Assembly: GCA_902727985.1 (NCBI GenBank)
Contig: CACVAY010000127.1
Span: 7,795 to 68,675, forward strand
Length of the DNA stretch: 60,881 bases
Direction of reading: 5' to 3'
DNA from: an uncultured Thiotrichaceae bacterium
Lineage (GTDB): Bacteria > Pseudomonadota > Gammaproteobacteria > Thiotrichales > Thiotrichaceae
The stretch's first letter is position 1; the number at the start of each line of letters is the position of its first letter. The notes under the pieces were generated by a model. The model saw only the letters and a list, made by a program, of their open reading frames with translations. It made no database searches and had not been told where the DNA came from. Positions 36,195 to 43,944 of this stretch are shown piece by piece. Both the position numbers and the translations under genes were made by a program.

Positions 36195-37601
36195 CTATTG
36201 CTTAGGCTTATCAACACCGTCAATATGCTTTAGCTTTGCGTCAATTCTTGCACGCACTCCACCACTGATATTGGGGATTCTTTGCGCTGCTCTTAATTGT
36301 GTTTTTGCATGCTGATACTCAGCTAAACGAATATTCCTGTCAGCAGCTGCAAGATAGGCCTCGCCCGTTAACCCCACCGCCCTTGCTGCCTCCTGTTTAA
36401 CCTCATAAAACCCTAACGAGGTTTGCTCACTAGCAACGACACCTTTCACAGTATTCCATGCCTTTTGCCGCTGACCAGCCACCAATAAATTATCAACAAG
36501 AGGAATTAAAACAGCTTCTTCCCCATAATGTTTCGCATGTAATGCCTGTAAAATCTTTGCAGCCTCTGTATAGTTTGACTGCTTGGAGTAGCTTTCAGCC
36601 AAAGCAAGCTTTACCGTCTTTTGATTACCACTTTGCTTCAGCAAAGTTTGCGCCCGTAGATACTGCCCCATTTTTGTTAACTGCAAAGCTTGTGCGTAGT
36701 TTTTCACTTGTTGATTCGAAAGCTCTGAAAACTGCACCTTCTGGCCACCTCTTGCGGTAAGGCTTCTAACTTTTTCTTTGATAAAGGCAAAATCAGCCCC
36801 ATCACGACCACTATTACCAAGCTGATTTGCCCAAGCCCGCGTATTTCCAACCCTCTCTATTGAAAGAGGATGGCTTTGCAGGAACTTACTCAGCTGGGCA
36901 TATCTTCCATTTGACAGTCGATCAAGTTTCTCCATAAATAAAGGCATTCCTGAAGCTTTGAACCCTGCTCTCGCCAATGTCCGAATGCCAACACTGTCCG
37001 CTTCAGACTCCATACTACGAGAATAATCTAACTGCCTATGCTGTTGGGCGGCCAAGGCTGTTGCAATAATGGCACTACCTGCTTGTGAATCCTGAGTGCC
37101 CGCCAATATTCCCGCCAGTACTGCGGCACTGGTTCCCAAAACACTCCCCTTTGAATTTGCCACAAGCCTATCCAGATGCTTCTGGCTAACATGTGCAATC
37201 TCGTGCGCAATGACAGCAGCCAACTCACTCTCCGAATCAGCATGGAGAATTAGCCCGGTATTGATAACAATTACCCCTCCCATCGTTGCAAATGCATTAA
37301 CTTCAGAGTTATTAGCTAGCAAAAAATAAACATTACCCCGATAACCTGATTGTGAAACAAGACGGTTACCTATACCTCTCAACCAACTGCTTAATTCAGG
37401 ATCTTCAACGACTGATCGATGATTCCGAAACTGGCGCAGCACTTTTAAGCTTAGCTGGTTTTGATAACCAGCCTGATGAGAGGTTCTGCCACCAATCTCA
37501 CTCAAATCTGGAACCTTAAGATCCAGGTTTGCACTCGCAGCCGTCAATAAACCAAAAGACAAAAATAGGGTTAAGAGCCATCTATTCAACTTGTTGAGCA
37601 T
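36195..37601 (-). CDS. bepA: M48 family periplasmic metalloprotease with TPRs (BepA-like)
   Basis: BepA (YfgC) is a periplasmic zinc protease and chaperone for outer-membrane proteins such as LptD. The 468-residue product has a signal peptide (1-24), the zinc motif H133-E-I-A-H137 with the third ligand in the SMESEADSVGIRTL segment, and C-terminal TPR-like helices (about 305-450). Length and layout match BepA. Envelope partners in the window include the lpt genes and bamE. It lies between soxX and the rhodanese gene but is probably not part of the sulfur function. Confidence 0.9.
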   Translation of the reverse strand: MLNKLNRWLLTLFLSFGLLTAASANLDLKVPDLSEIGGRTSHQAGYQNQLSLKVLRQFRNHRSVVEDPELSSWLRGIGNRLVSQSGYRGNVYFLLANNSEVNAFATMGGVIVINTGLILHADSESELAAVIAHEIAHVSQKHLDRLVANSKGSVLGTSAAVLAGILAGTQDSQAGSAIIATALAAQQHRQLDYSRSMESEADSVGIRTLARAGFKASGMPLFMEKLDRLSNGRYAQLSKFLQSHPLSIERVGNTRAWANQLGNSGRDGADFAFIKEKVRSLTARGGQKVQFSELSNQQVKNYAQALQLTKMGQYLRAQTLLKQSGNQKTVKLALAESYSKQSNYTEAAKILQALHAKHYGEEAVLIPLVDNLLVAGQRQKAWNTVKGVVASEQTSLGFYEVKQEAARAVGLTGEAYLAAADRNIRLAEYQHAKTQLRAAQRIPNISGGVRARIDAKLKHIDGVDKPKQ

Positions 37602-37744
37602 AATTACCTATCCTAAAAATAAAACTTCGGGACGCTCTTGATCATAACAATTTTGGTGACCGAGATGCATCTATCAATGGACTCGTTGAAAAGCATTTTG
37701 TTCAAAAATTGGAAAATTTGAAAACACCCATAAGGATAAAAATC

Positions 37745-37786
37745 TTGACAAGATGAGAGATTTATTGAATATTAGCTTATTAATAT
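37745..37786 (+). promoter_or_regulatory. Candidate promoter and AT-rich palindromic element for the rhodanese gene
   Basis: TTGACA (37745-37750) and AATATT (37768-37773) are spaced by 17 nt, a good sigma-70 match. The adjacent ATTAGCTTATTAATAT (37771-37786) closely resembles the ATTAGCTATTACTAAT element in front of soxX, so both might bind the same factor. Confidence 0.45.
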
Positions 37787-37807
37787 ATACAGATATACGG
37801 TGATTCA

Positions 37808-38146
37808 ATGTTTGGCGTGAAAGAAATAGATGCAGAAGGTTTGAAAAAAATGCTTGATGATGGCGAAGATATCCGCCTCATTGATGTGCGCTCTCAAGGC
37901 GAATATCAACAAGGTATTATTGAAGGCGGCGAGTTCTTACCTCTTCATACCCTACCTATGCATATTAATGACATGCCTGATGACAAAACAATCGTTTTCT
38001 ATTGTCGCACAGGCGCTAGATCAGGGCAAGCTTGCGCATTCTTAAAGCAAAACACCGGTATTGAAGCATTAAACTTAAGCGGCGGAATCGTGCGCTGGTA
38101 TCAATCTGGATACCCTGTTACACAACCTAAAGCGAAAGAAGCATAA
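37808..38146 (+). CDS. Cytoplasmic single-domain rhodanese
   Basis: This is a 112-residue sulfurtransferase domain without a signal peptide. The persulfide-forming cysteine is C66 in a canonical active-site loop CRTGARS. The N-terminal LIDVRSQGEYQQGII and the C-terminal LSGGIVRWYQSGYPV are classic rhodanese landmarks. With the dsrE2 gene 229 nt downstream it resembles the rhodanese-DsrE2 pairs of sulfur oxidisers that relay persulfide sulfur in the cytoplasm; the usual third partner, tusA, is missing here. The sulfur donor and acceptor cannot be told from sequence. Confidence 0.9.
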   Translation: MFGVKEIDAEGLKKMLDDGEDIRLIDVRSQGEYQQGIIEGGEFLPLHTLPMHINDMPDDKTIVFYCRTGARSGQACAFLKQNTGIEALNLSGGIVRWYQSGYPVTQPKAKEA

Positions 38147-38216
38147 GTAAAAACCAACACCGAAACATTTGTACACCCTTATTCCATAATCTAGCTAAGC
38201 CAGTACAACAGTAACT

Positions 38217-38227
38217 TATAATATTAT
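38217..38227 (+). promoter_or_regulatory. Possible -10 element with palindrome ahead of dsrE2
   Basis: TATAAT (38217-38222) overlaps the perfect palindrome ATAATATTAT (38218-38227). No convincing -35 box is visible, so activator-dependent or weak transcription is possible. The transcript would carry the structured leader. Confidence 0.3.
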
Positions 38228-38283
38228 TCTTTACTGTTTTTTGATAATATGCATCGCCACCTGTTTCATATTGAATAAGGATT

Positions 38284-38349
38284 TGTCCAATTGCCTAACA
38301 TTAGGGGCACAAGCTACTCACAGTGTAGCTCGTAATTTGGACACCCCTA
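38284..38349 (+). ncRNA. Candidate structured leader RNA (H-type pseudoknot) of dsrE2
   Basis: TGTCCAA (38284-38290) pairs perfectly with TTGGACA (38337-38343). TAGGGG (38302-38307) pairs perfectly with CCCCTA (38344-38349). The two 3' strands abut directly, giving the coaxial geometry of an H-type pseudoknot. The intervening loop holds a third perfect hairpin AGCTAC/GTAGCT (38312-38330, 7-nt loop). An alternative hairpin TGCC...GGCA (38292-38309) competes with the second helix. The ribosome binding site AAGAGAG (38358-38364) lies 8 nt after the last helix. I recognise no known riboswitch class. Confidence 0.5.
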
Positions 38350-38374
38350 CAATGCTTAAGAGAGAACTGAAATT

Positions 38375-38884
38375 ATGCCGAAAAAACTAGCCATCATCGC
38401 AACAAAAGGAACGCTTGACTGGGCCTATCCTCCATTTATCCTTGCATCTACTGCTGCGGCACTAGATTATGAAGTTGAAGTTTTCTTCACATTCTACGGT
38501 TTACAACTCCTTAAGAAAGACCTTGATGGACTTAAAGTTAGCCCCCTAGGCAACCCCGGTATGCCGATGAAAATGCCATTTGGCCCTAAATGGTTCAAAG
38601 GCATCAACTGGAATATCCCAAATGCTGTACAAGCAATCGTTCCTGGTTATGAATCGCTCGCCACAACGATGATGAAGAAAACCATCGGTAATAATGGTGT
38701 TGCAACGATTCCTGAGCTGCGTGAACTTTGCCAAGAAGCAGAAGTCAAATTCATCGCATGCCAAATGACGGTTGAGTTATTCGGCTTTAACTCTGCTGAA
38801 GACTTCATCGACGATATTGAATACGCAGGCGCTGCTAAATTCTTCGAATTCGCAGGCGAGTCTGACATCTGCCTGTACATCTAA
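38375..38884 (+). CDS. dsrE2: DsrE2-type sulfurtransferase (DsrE/F/DrsH-like family)
   Basis: This 169-residue member of the DsrE/DsrF-like DrsH family (PF13686) takes part in cytoplasmic sulfur trafficking with rhodanese and TusA in sulfur-oxidising bacteria. The opening KKLAIIATKGTLDWAYPPF and the KMPFGPKWFKGINW segment are characteristic. Cysteines C119 and C129 are 10 residues apart, with C129 (FIACQMTVELFGF) the best persulfide candidate; C166 is near the end. Many homologues carry membrane segments, and here the central hydrophobicity is modest. It is preceded by a structured leader and followed by a terminator. Confidence 0.87.
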   Translation: MPKKLAIIATKGTLDWAYPPFILASTAAALDYEVEVFFTFYGLQLLKKDLDGLKVSPLGNPGMPMKMPFGPKWFKGINWNIPNAVQAIVPGYESLATTMMKKTIGNNGVATIPELRELCQEAEVKFIACQMTVELFGFNSAEDFIDDIEYAGAAKFFEFAGESDICLYI

Positions 38885-38942
38885 AGAACAACTACAAGGA
38901 GTCCTTATAAGGGTTTATGATTCCTGAATAGAGACTCACAAG

Positions 38943-38970
38943 AAGCCGGACTACATTGTCCGGCTTTTTT
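38943..38970 (+). terminator. Intrinsic terminator between dsrE2 and sulP
   Basis: GCCGGAC (38945-38951) and GTCCGGC (38958-38964) form a perfect 7-bp stem with a 6-nt loop, followed by TTTTTT. It ends 27 nt before the sulP start, so dsrE2 and sulP are probably separated, or sulP depends on readthrough. Confidence 0.85.
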
Positions 38971-38997
38971 ATTGACACCATAATAAGAAGTACCATC

Positions 38998-40539
38998 ATG
39001 TTTGACATAATCCGTAAAAACGCACCGACTAACGTTAAAAATGACACACTGTCCGGCCTTACCGTTGCCCTAGCTTTGGTTCCAGAGGCGGTTGCCTTTG
39101 CTCTCGTCGCTCACGTGCACCCGCTAGTTGGATTATATGCTGCCTTCATGATGGGCTTAATCACTGCTATTCTTGGCGGCAGACCCGGTATGATTTCAGG
39201 TGCGACGGGGGCTATTGCCGTTGTCGCTGTTGCCTTGGTACTCAGCCACGGACTTGAATACTTACTGGCAGCCGTAGTCTTAATGGGGATTATTCAAATT
39301 CTGTTTGGCGCATTCAAACTCGGTAAATTCATCCGACTTGTGCCCTACCCCGTATTCCTTGGTTTTGTTAACGGCTTAGCACTGGTTATCTTCATCGCAC
39401 AACTTGATCATTTCAAAATCGTTGATGCTGATGGCGTTAAAACATGGCTTACAGGCAATGCGCTCTACATCATGCTGGGCTTAGCCTTCTTAACCATGGC
39501 AATTATTCATTTCTTGCCGAAACTAACCACTATCCTTCCTTCAACACTGGTCGCGATTATCGTAGGCAGCCTTCTCACCATCGGAATGAATTTAGATACC
39601 CGCACAGTTGGCGACATGGCATCGATTGCAGGCGGCTTACCCACATTCCATATTCCAATGATTCCCCTTACATGGGAAACATTTATGATCATCCTGCCTT
39701 ACGCCTTCATTATGGCAATGGTTGGCTTGATTGAGAGCCTATTAACACTCAATCTGATTGATGAGCTGACAGAAACACGCGGCCAACCAAACCGCGAATG
39801 TATCGGCCAAGGCGTAGCAAACTCTGTCACAGGCGTTTTCGGCGGCATGGGTGGTTGCGCAATGGTAGGCCAGAGTATTATCAACATTAAATCAGGTGGC
39901 CGCGGACGACTTTCCGGCATTGTTGCAGCGTTATTTCTACTTAGCTTCATTCTAGTTGCTTCACCCTTGATTGAACGCATCCCCATTGCAGTACTTATAG
40001 GCGTCATGTTTATGGTGGTTATAGGTACCTTTGAATGGGGTAGCTTCCGCATGATTGGCAAAATCCCCAAAACTGATCTATTCATCGGTGTTGCGGTATC
40101 TGTCATTACGGTATTTGCGGACTTGGCAATCGCTGTTATTGCTGGCGTCATTATGTCCGCTCTTGCCTTTGCATGGGATCACGCCAGACATATCCACGCT
40201 GAAGTTTCAGCGGAGGATGAGAACGAAAAAACTTACCGTTTGGTTGGCCCTCTATTCTTTGCCTCAACACAAAACTTTCAAGAAATCTTCGATCCAAAAA
40301 ATGACCCTGACGATGTCATTGTTGACTTCAAAGAATCACGTGTTGCCGACCACTCTGCCATCGAAGCGATCGACAAGCTTGCGGAACGCTATAATAAAGT
40401 TAACAAACGTCTACACCTACAGCACTTAAGCCGAGAATGTACACTTCTATTGGATACCGCGGGCCCATTGGTAGAGGTAAATGTTCTGGAGGATCCTAAC
40501 TACCATATTGCGGCAGATAAAAAGGATTTTGACTCTTAA
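38998..40539 (+). CDS. SulP family inorganic anion transporter with STAS domain
   Basis: SulP proteins carry sulfate, bicarbonate or related anions across the inner membrane. The 513-residue protein has about 11-14 membrane helices (SGLTVALALVPEAVAFALVA at the conserved start) and a cytoplasmic C-terminal STAS domain (about 420-505). An upstream in-frame TTG would lie inside the terminator hairpin, so the ATG at 38998 is the start. Its place among sulfur genes suggests sulfate or sulfite movement, possibly export of an oxidation product. Bicarbonate uptake (BicA-like) remains possible, since SulP substrates are hard to predict. Confidence 0.88.
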   Translation: MFDIIRKNAPTNVKNDTLSGLTVALALVPEAVAFALVAHVHPLVGLYAAFMMGLITAILGGRPGMISGATGAIAVVAVALVLSHGLEYLLAAVVLMGIIQILFGAFKLGKFIRLVPYPVFLGFVNGLALVIFIAQLDHFKIVDADGVKTWLTGNALYIMLGLAFLTMAIIHFLPKLTTILPSTLVAIIVGSLLTIGMNLDTRTVGDMASIAGGLPTFHIPMIPLTWETFMIILPYAFIMAMVGLIESLLTLNLIDELTETRGQPNRECIGQGVANSVTGVFGGMGGCAMVGQSIINIKSGGRGRLSGIVAALFLLSFILVASPLIERIPIAVLIGVMFMVVIGTFEWGSFRMIGKIPKTDLFIGVAVSVITVFADLAIAVIAGVIMSALAFAWDHARHIHAEVSAEDENEKTYRLVGPLFFASTQNFQEIFDPKNDPDDVIVDFKESRVADHSAIEAIDKLAERYNKVNKRLHLQHLSRECTLLLDTAGPLVEVNVLEDPNYHIAADKKDFDS

Positions 40540-40597
40540 TTTCAAGCAAGCATCCAGTGCTAGGTAAAAAACGTAGCACTGACTTTAAGGAGAACCT

Positions 40598-41056
40598 ATG
40601 ATGAAAATGAAACATTTCTTACTAGCACTAAGCCTATCAGCGATGACACTTGCACCCTCTTACGCAAAAGAAGAAACATCTTTGAAAGACGGCAATAACC
40701 TCGTTGCAGAGATAGCGAGTAAAATCACCAATATCGACACCAAAAGTCTACAAAAAGAGATAGATAGCAACCCTGACCTGGTTTTAGTGGATATTCGTAC
40801 CTTTGGCGAAATTCGCTCCATGGGTGGGGCTATTGATGCACCACAAAACGTTAATATCCCCCGTGGCTGGCTAGAATTTCGCATCAAACGCCATGCTGAA
40901 AACAAAGACACGCCTATTGTGGTGTATTGTGGCGGCAATATCCGTAGCCCATTGGCAGCACATACATTAACTCAACTTGGTTATACCAACGTCAAGAATT
41001 ATGCGGATGGTTACCTTGGATGGAAAAAACAAGGCTTACCTGTAGCAAAACCGTAA
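40598..41056 (+). CDS. Periplasmic rhodanese-like protein
   Basis: This 152-residue exported rhodanese has a signal peptide (1-23, SYA cleavage). The active cysteine is C111 in the atypical loop CGGNIRS, in which the usual Arg after Cys is Gly and the fourth position is Asn. The block VNIPRGWLEFRIKRHA and the C-terminal NYADGYLGWKKQGLPV are nearly repeated in the N-terminal domain of the rhodanese-MBL protein 1 kb downstream, so the two are paralogues. It begins 58 nt after sulP with a good AAGGAG ribosome binding site. A periplasmic sulfane-sulfur role is likely, but the substrate is unknown. Confidence 0.87.
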   Translation: MMKMKHFLLALSLSAMTLAPSYAKEETSLKDGNNLVAEIASKITNIDTKSLQKEIDSNPDLVLVDIRTFGEIRSMGGAIDAPQNVNIPRGWLEFRIKRHAENKDTPIVVYCGGNIRSPLAAHTLTQLGYTNVKNYADGYLGWKKQGLPVAKP

Positions 41057-41311
41057 ACTCAATTAACGATCTATTTCACCTTATTAAAAGTGAAGTGAAA
41101 TGGATTAGCCCCCACCTATTGCATTTTATCTCCTAGAGACCCAGACTCCTCCGAGGAGGTATTAGCAACAGGGACCAATGAAAATAAAAAACTTTCTAAA
41201 TAGGTTTCTTGTATGTCATTCTGTCAAATATTCAACGCGTAAATTCAGTGGCTAATATGAATCATCGGCATTCAAGAGTAATCTCAGCCTAAACTAGTCT
41301 AGAGTCATAGC
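41057..41311. other. Spacer after the periplasmic rhodanese gene
   Basis: These 255 nt hold two weak hairpins: ATTTCAC...GTGAAAT (41073-41101) and CCTCC-GA-GGAGG (41148-41159). Neither has a T-run. A 25-codon frame at 41178-41255 is not convincing as a gene. Confidence 0.4.
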
Positions 41312-41968
41312 ATGAAGCCTAACTATCCATTAACCCAATCTTTTGACGAGCTTCCTGAGCAACTACCGTTATACCCAATGGACAATGCTTTACTTCCCGA
41401 TGGCGAATTTCCTCTGGAGCTCTCCTCCTCTTCTGATTTGGCATTATTTATCTCGGCACTTAGAGCAGATCAACTAATCGGTATCGTACAACCAAAGCCT
41501 CGCAACACGGATGGAACTATCTACCAAGTAGGATGTGCGGGTCGACTCAGACAATATCGGGAAAGAAAAGATGGACGACTAAATGTAATGCTCACAGGCA
41601 TATGTCGTTTCAGAATCATTGAGCAGCAGCAACACAAAGATGGATATACCACAGCCAAAGTTGATTGGAGCGATTATAAAATTGATTATTCATCTGAAGA
41701 TGTCGACTCAATCATTATTAACCGTTTCAAAAAAACGCTAAGAGATTATTTTGTGCGACATAATATGCAAGCAGACTGGAAGGTTCTTAACAGGCAAAAG
41801 ACAGAACGAATGGTTAACAACCTCGTGTTAATCATAAATCTCGACATTGATAGTAAACAAAAGCTACTTGAGGCTCCCACTCTGACAAAAAGGGTGATTT
41901 TATTCACTGAGCTTTTAGCCAACAAAGCTGACCCGATATTAGCTTCAGCTCCAGGCAGCAAGCAATAA
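41312..41968 (+). CDS. LON peptidase substrate-binding domain protein
   Basis: This 218-residue protein consists of only the N-terminal LON substrate-binding (PUA-like) domain, with no AAA+ or protease part. Landmarks are LPLYPMDNALLPDGEFPLEL at the start, IGIVQPKP, YQVGCAGRLRQY and GICRFRII. Such stand-alone proteins are common in proteobacteria, and their function is unknown; an adaptor for Lon has been suggested. It lies between the two periplasmic rhodanese genes but has no export signal and no evident sulfur link. Confidence 0.85.
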   Translation: MKPNYPLTQSFDELPEQLPLYPMDNALLPDGEFPLELSSSSDLALFISALRADQLIGIVQPKPRNTDGTIYQVGCAGRLRQYRERKDGRLNVMLTGICRFRIIEQQQHKDGYTTAKVDWSDYKIDYSSEDVDSIIINRFKKTLRDYFVRHNMQADWKVLNRQKTERMVNNLVLIINLDIDSKQKLLEAPTLTKRVILFTELLANKADPILASAPGSKQ

Positions 41969-42079
41969 ACTGTTCATAAACACTGCGTCACCCAAACCTA
42001 ATCACCAAAATCCCCTATAGGCAATCTTCCTATTTTCAGACAGAATGTGATTTTATTGTTTCTCTACAAGCACATTAAT

Positions 42080-43354
42080 ATGACATTCAAACATTTATTA
42101 GCTGGCTTATCTTTTTTCCTGATTTCGGGAAGTTTCGCTAAATCCGAAAACGACATAAACACTGAGCAGCTTCAAAAAATTTTAGCGGACAAACCCAACA
42201 CCTTACTTATTGATGTAAGAACACAAACAGAAATCCCTTTCATGGGCGGCTCGATTGATGCCGCTAATGAAGTTAATATTCCACGTGGCTGGCTGGAGTT
42301 TCGTATCGAGGATCAAGCTAAAGGTTTAGATACGCCGATTATTGTGTATTGCGGTACAAATGTGCGCAGCCCGCCCGCCGCCAAGACCCTTAAGGAGATG
42401 GGTTACACCAATGTCTTGAACTACGCCGATGGCTTTCAAGAGTGGAAGAAACAAGCATTGCCTATCCGCTCCCCGGACAAAGCACCAAACTCCATTCTAT
42501 ATAGCAAGCCTGAAAAAATCCTTGAGCATGTTTGGTCTGCCATAGGTGCAACTGCCCCCCCCACTTATGCCAATTCAGGACATAACAACAACCTCTCATT
42601 CATTATTACCGATGAAGGTGTTGTTGTTGTCAATGCTGGCGACAATTATCTTATTGCACGCGCGCTGCATGATGAAATTAAAACGATTACTGATAAGCCC
42701 GTCAAATATGTTGTGTTAGAGAATGGGCAAGGCCACGCTATCCTCGGCACAAGCTATTGGCAAGAGCAAGGTGCAACGGTTATTGCTCATGCTGATGCCG
42801 CAGCGCAAATCGAGCAATATGGAGAAAGTATTCTTGGGCGCATGCAGTCACGCACTAAAGACAAATCCCTAGGAACAAAATTGGCTAAACCAGACAAAAC
42901 CTTTGATGGCGAAAAGCATGTAATCAAACTAGGTGGCAAAACGATTGAACTGCTTAACCTTGGCCCTGCACATAGTCCCGGCGATATTATGGTTTGGTTG
43001 CCTGAGGACAAGCTCATCATTACCGGCGATATGGCTTTCCATCAGCGCATGCTTCCTGTTTTCGAACACACGAACACGGATGGCTGGATAAATACGTGGG
43101 ATAGGCTCTTAGCCTTGAAACCTGAATATGTAATTCCGGGGCACGGTGCTCCAACGAATACCGACGAGGTTACTAAGTATACAAAAGACTATCTTGTGTA
43201 TATGCGCGGAGAAATTGAGAAAGTACTGGATGACGGCGGTGATCTGAACGAAGCTTATAAGATTGATCAATCTGCTTATGCCCATTTACATACTTTCAAG
43301 GAATTGAACCTTAGAAACGCTGCGCGCATTTTCCGTGAGATGGAATTTGAGTAA
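42080..43354 (+). CDS. Exported rhodanese fused to a degenerate metallo-beta-lactamase-fold domain
   Basis: From the ATG at 42080 the protein has 424 residues: a signal peptide (1-20), a rhodanese domain (about 25-130, C91 in loop CGTNVRS) and an MBL-fold domain (about 145-424). In the latter the HxHxDH zinc motif reads E214-N-G-Q-G-H219, so three of the four ligands are lost. H298 (GPAHSPGD), D317 (ITGDMAF) and H355 (IPGHGAP) remain. An upstream GTG (42047) precedes a poor signal sequence and is less likely. The domain order is the reverse of known persulfide dioxygenase-rhodanese fusions, and the MBL part resembles the SoxH/quinoprotein-relay type more than ETHE1. The stop overlaps the YigZ gene start (TAATG). 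Confidence 0.82.
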   Translation: MTFKHLLAGLSFFLISGSFAKSENDINTEQLQKILADKPNTLLIDVRTQTEIPFMGGSIDAANEVNIPRGWLEFRIEDQAKGLDTPIIVYCGTNVRSPPAAKTLKEMGYTNVLNYADGFQEWKKQALPIRSPDKAPNSILYSKPEKILEHVWSAIGATAPPTYANSGHNNNLSFIITDEGVVVVNAGDNYLIARALHDEIKTITDKPVKYVVLENGQGHAILGTSYWQEQGATVIAHADAAAQIEQYGESILGRMQSRTKDKSLGTKLAKPDKTFDGEKHVIKLGGKTIELLNLGPAHSPGDIMVWLPEDKLIITGDMAFHQRMLPVFEHTNTDGWINTWDRLLALKPEYVIPGHGAPTNTDEVTKYTKDYLVYMRGEIEKVLDDGGDLNEAYKIDQSAYAHLHTFKELNLRNAARIFREMEFE

Positions 43355-43944
43355 TGCAAGAATATTGGGTTCCTCGCGAAACCACTTTTTTTGAGCAAGA
43401 GATTAAGCGCAGTCGCTTTCTAACATGGATTAAACCAGTAAGCACTATCGACGAAGTCGATAGTTGCTTGCAAAACATATCTACTCAGCACCCCGATGCT
43501 AGACATGTTTGCTGGGCTTACATTTTGGGCCCGCCCAACTCCCCTATTCAAAAAGCCAATGATGACGGCGAACCTTCGGGCACTGCTGGAAAACCCATTC
43601 TTAATGTTTTACAACACAGTGGCTGTGGTGACATTATAGCGGTCGTGGCACGTTATTTTGGTGGTATAAAGCTTGGTGCTGGTGGACTCGTTCGTGCATA
43701 CTCAAGCTCAACAAGCCAAACTCTGAAAGTCACACCGCTTAGTAAAAAAGAAGTCTTTATTAACCTGACTATTGATTGTGACTTTGCACAAGAGAGTACC
43801 TTACGCCACTTACTTTCACTCCAGAAAGGGGAAATACAACATGTTGACTATACTGATCACTCAAGACTTCAAATCACACTTCCCGCCTCTAAAGAACACG
43901 ACTTTCTTACCTCCTTACCCAATACCATTGAGATAAAAATCTAA
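43354..43944 (+). CDS. yigZ: YigZ/IMPACT family protein
   Basis: This 196-residue cytoplasmic protein of the UPF0029/IMPACT family carries the signature DDGEPSGTAGKPILNVLQ and VARYFGGIKLGAGGLVRAY. A two-domain alpha/beta fold similar to EF-G domain IV suggests nucleic acid or ribosome binding, but no activity is firmly known. Start and stop both overlap neighbours by one base (TAATG on each side), coupling it to the rhodanese-MBL gene and to apbE. Confidence 0.9.
   Translation: MQEYWVPRETTFFEQEIKRSRFLTWIKPVSTIDEVDSCLQNISTQHPDARHVCWAYILGPPNSPIQKANDDGEPSGTAGKPILNVLQHSGCGDIIAVVARYFGGIKLGAGGLVRAYSSSTSQTLKVTPLSKKEVFINLTIDCDFAQESTLRHLLSLQKGEIQHVDYTDHSRLQITLPASKEHDFLTSLPNTIEIKI

Noticed and set aside
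41178-41255. 25-codon frame after a GAGGAGG sequence
   Set aside because: The strong Shine-Dalgarno-like sequence is 17 nt from the ATG, and the peptide has no recognisable pattern. The GAGGAGG is also part of a small palindrome.
42080-43354. Calling the rhodanese-MBL protein an ETHE1-type persulfide dioxygenase fusion
   Set aside because: The domain order is reversed, the HxHxDH motif is missing and the MBL part resembles the SoxH/quinoprotein-relay group, so dioxygenase activity is not supported.
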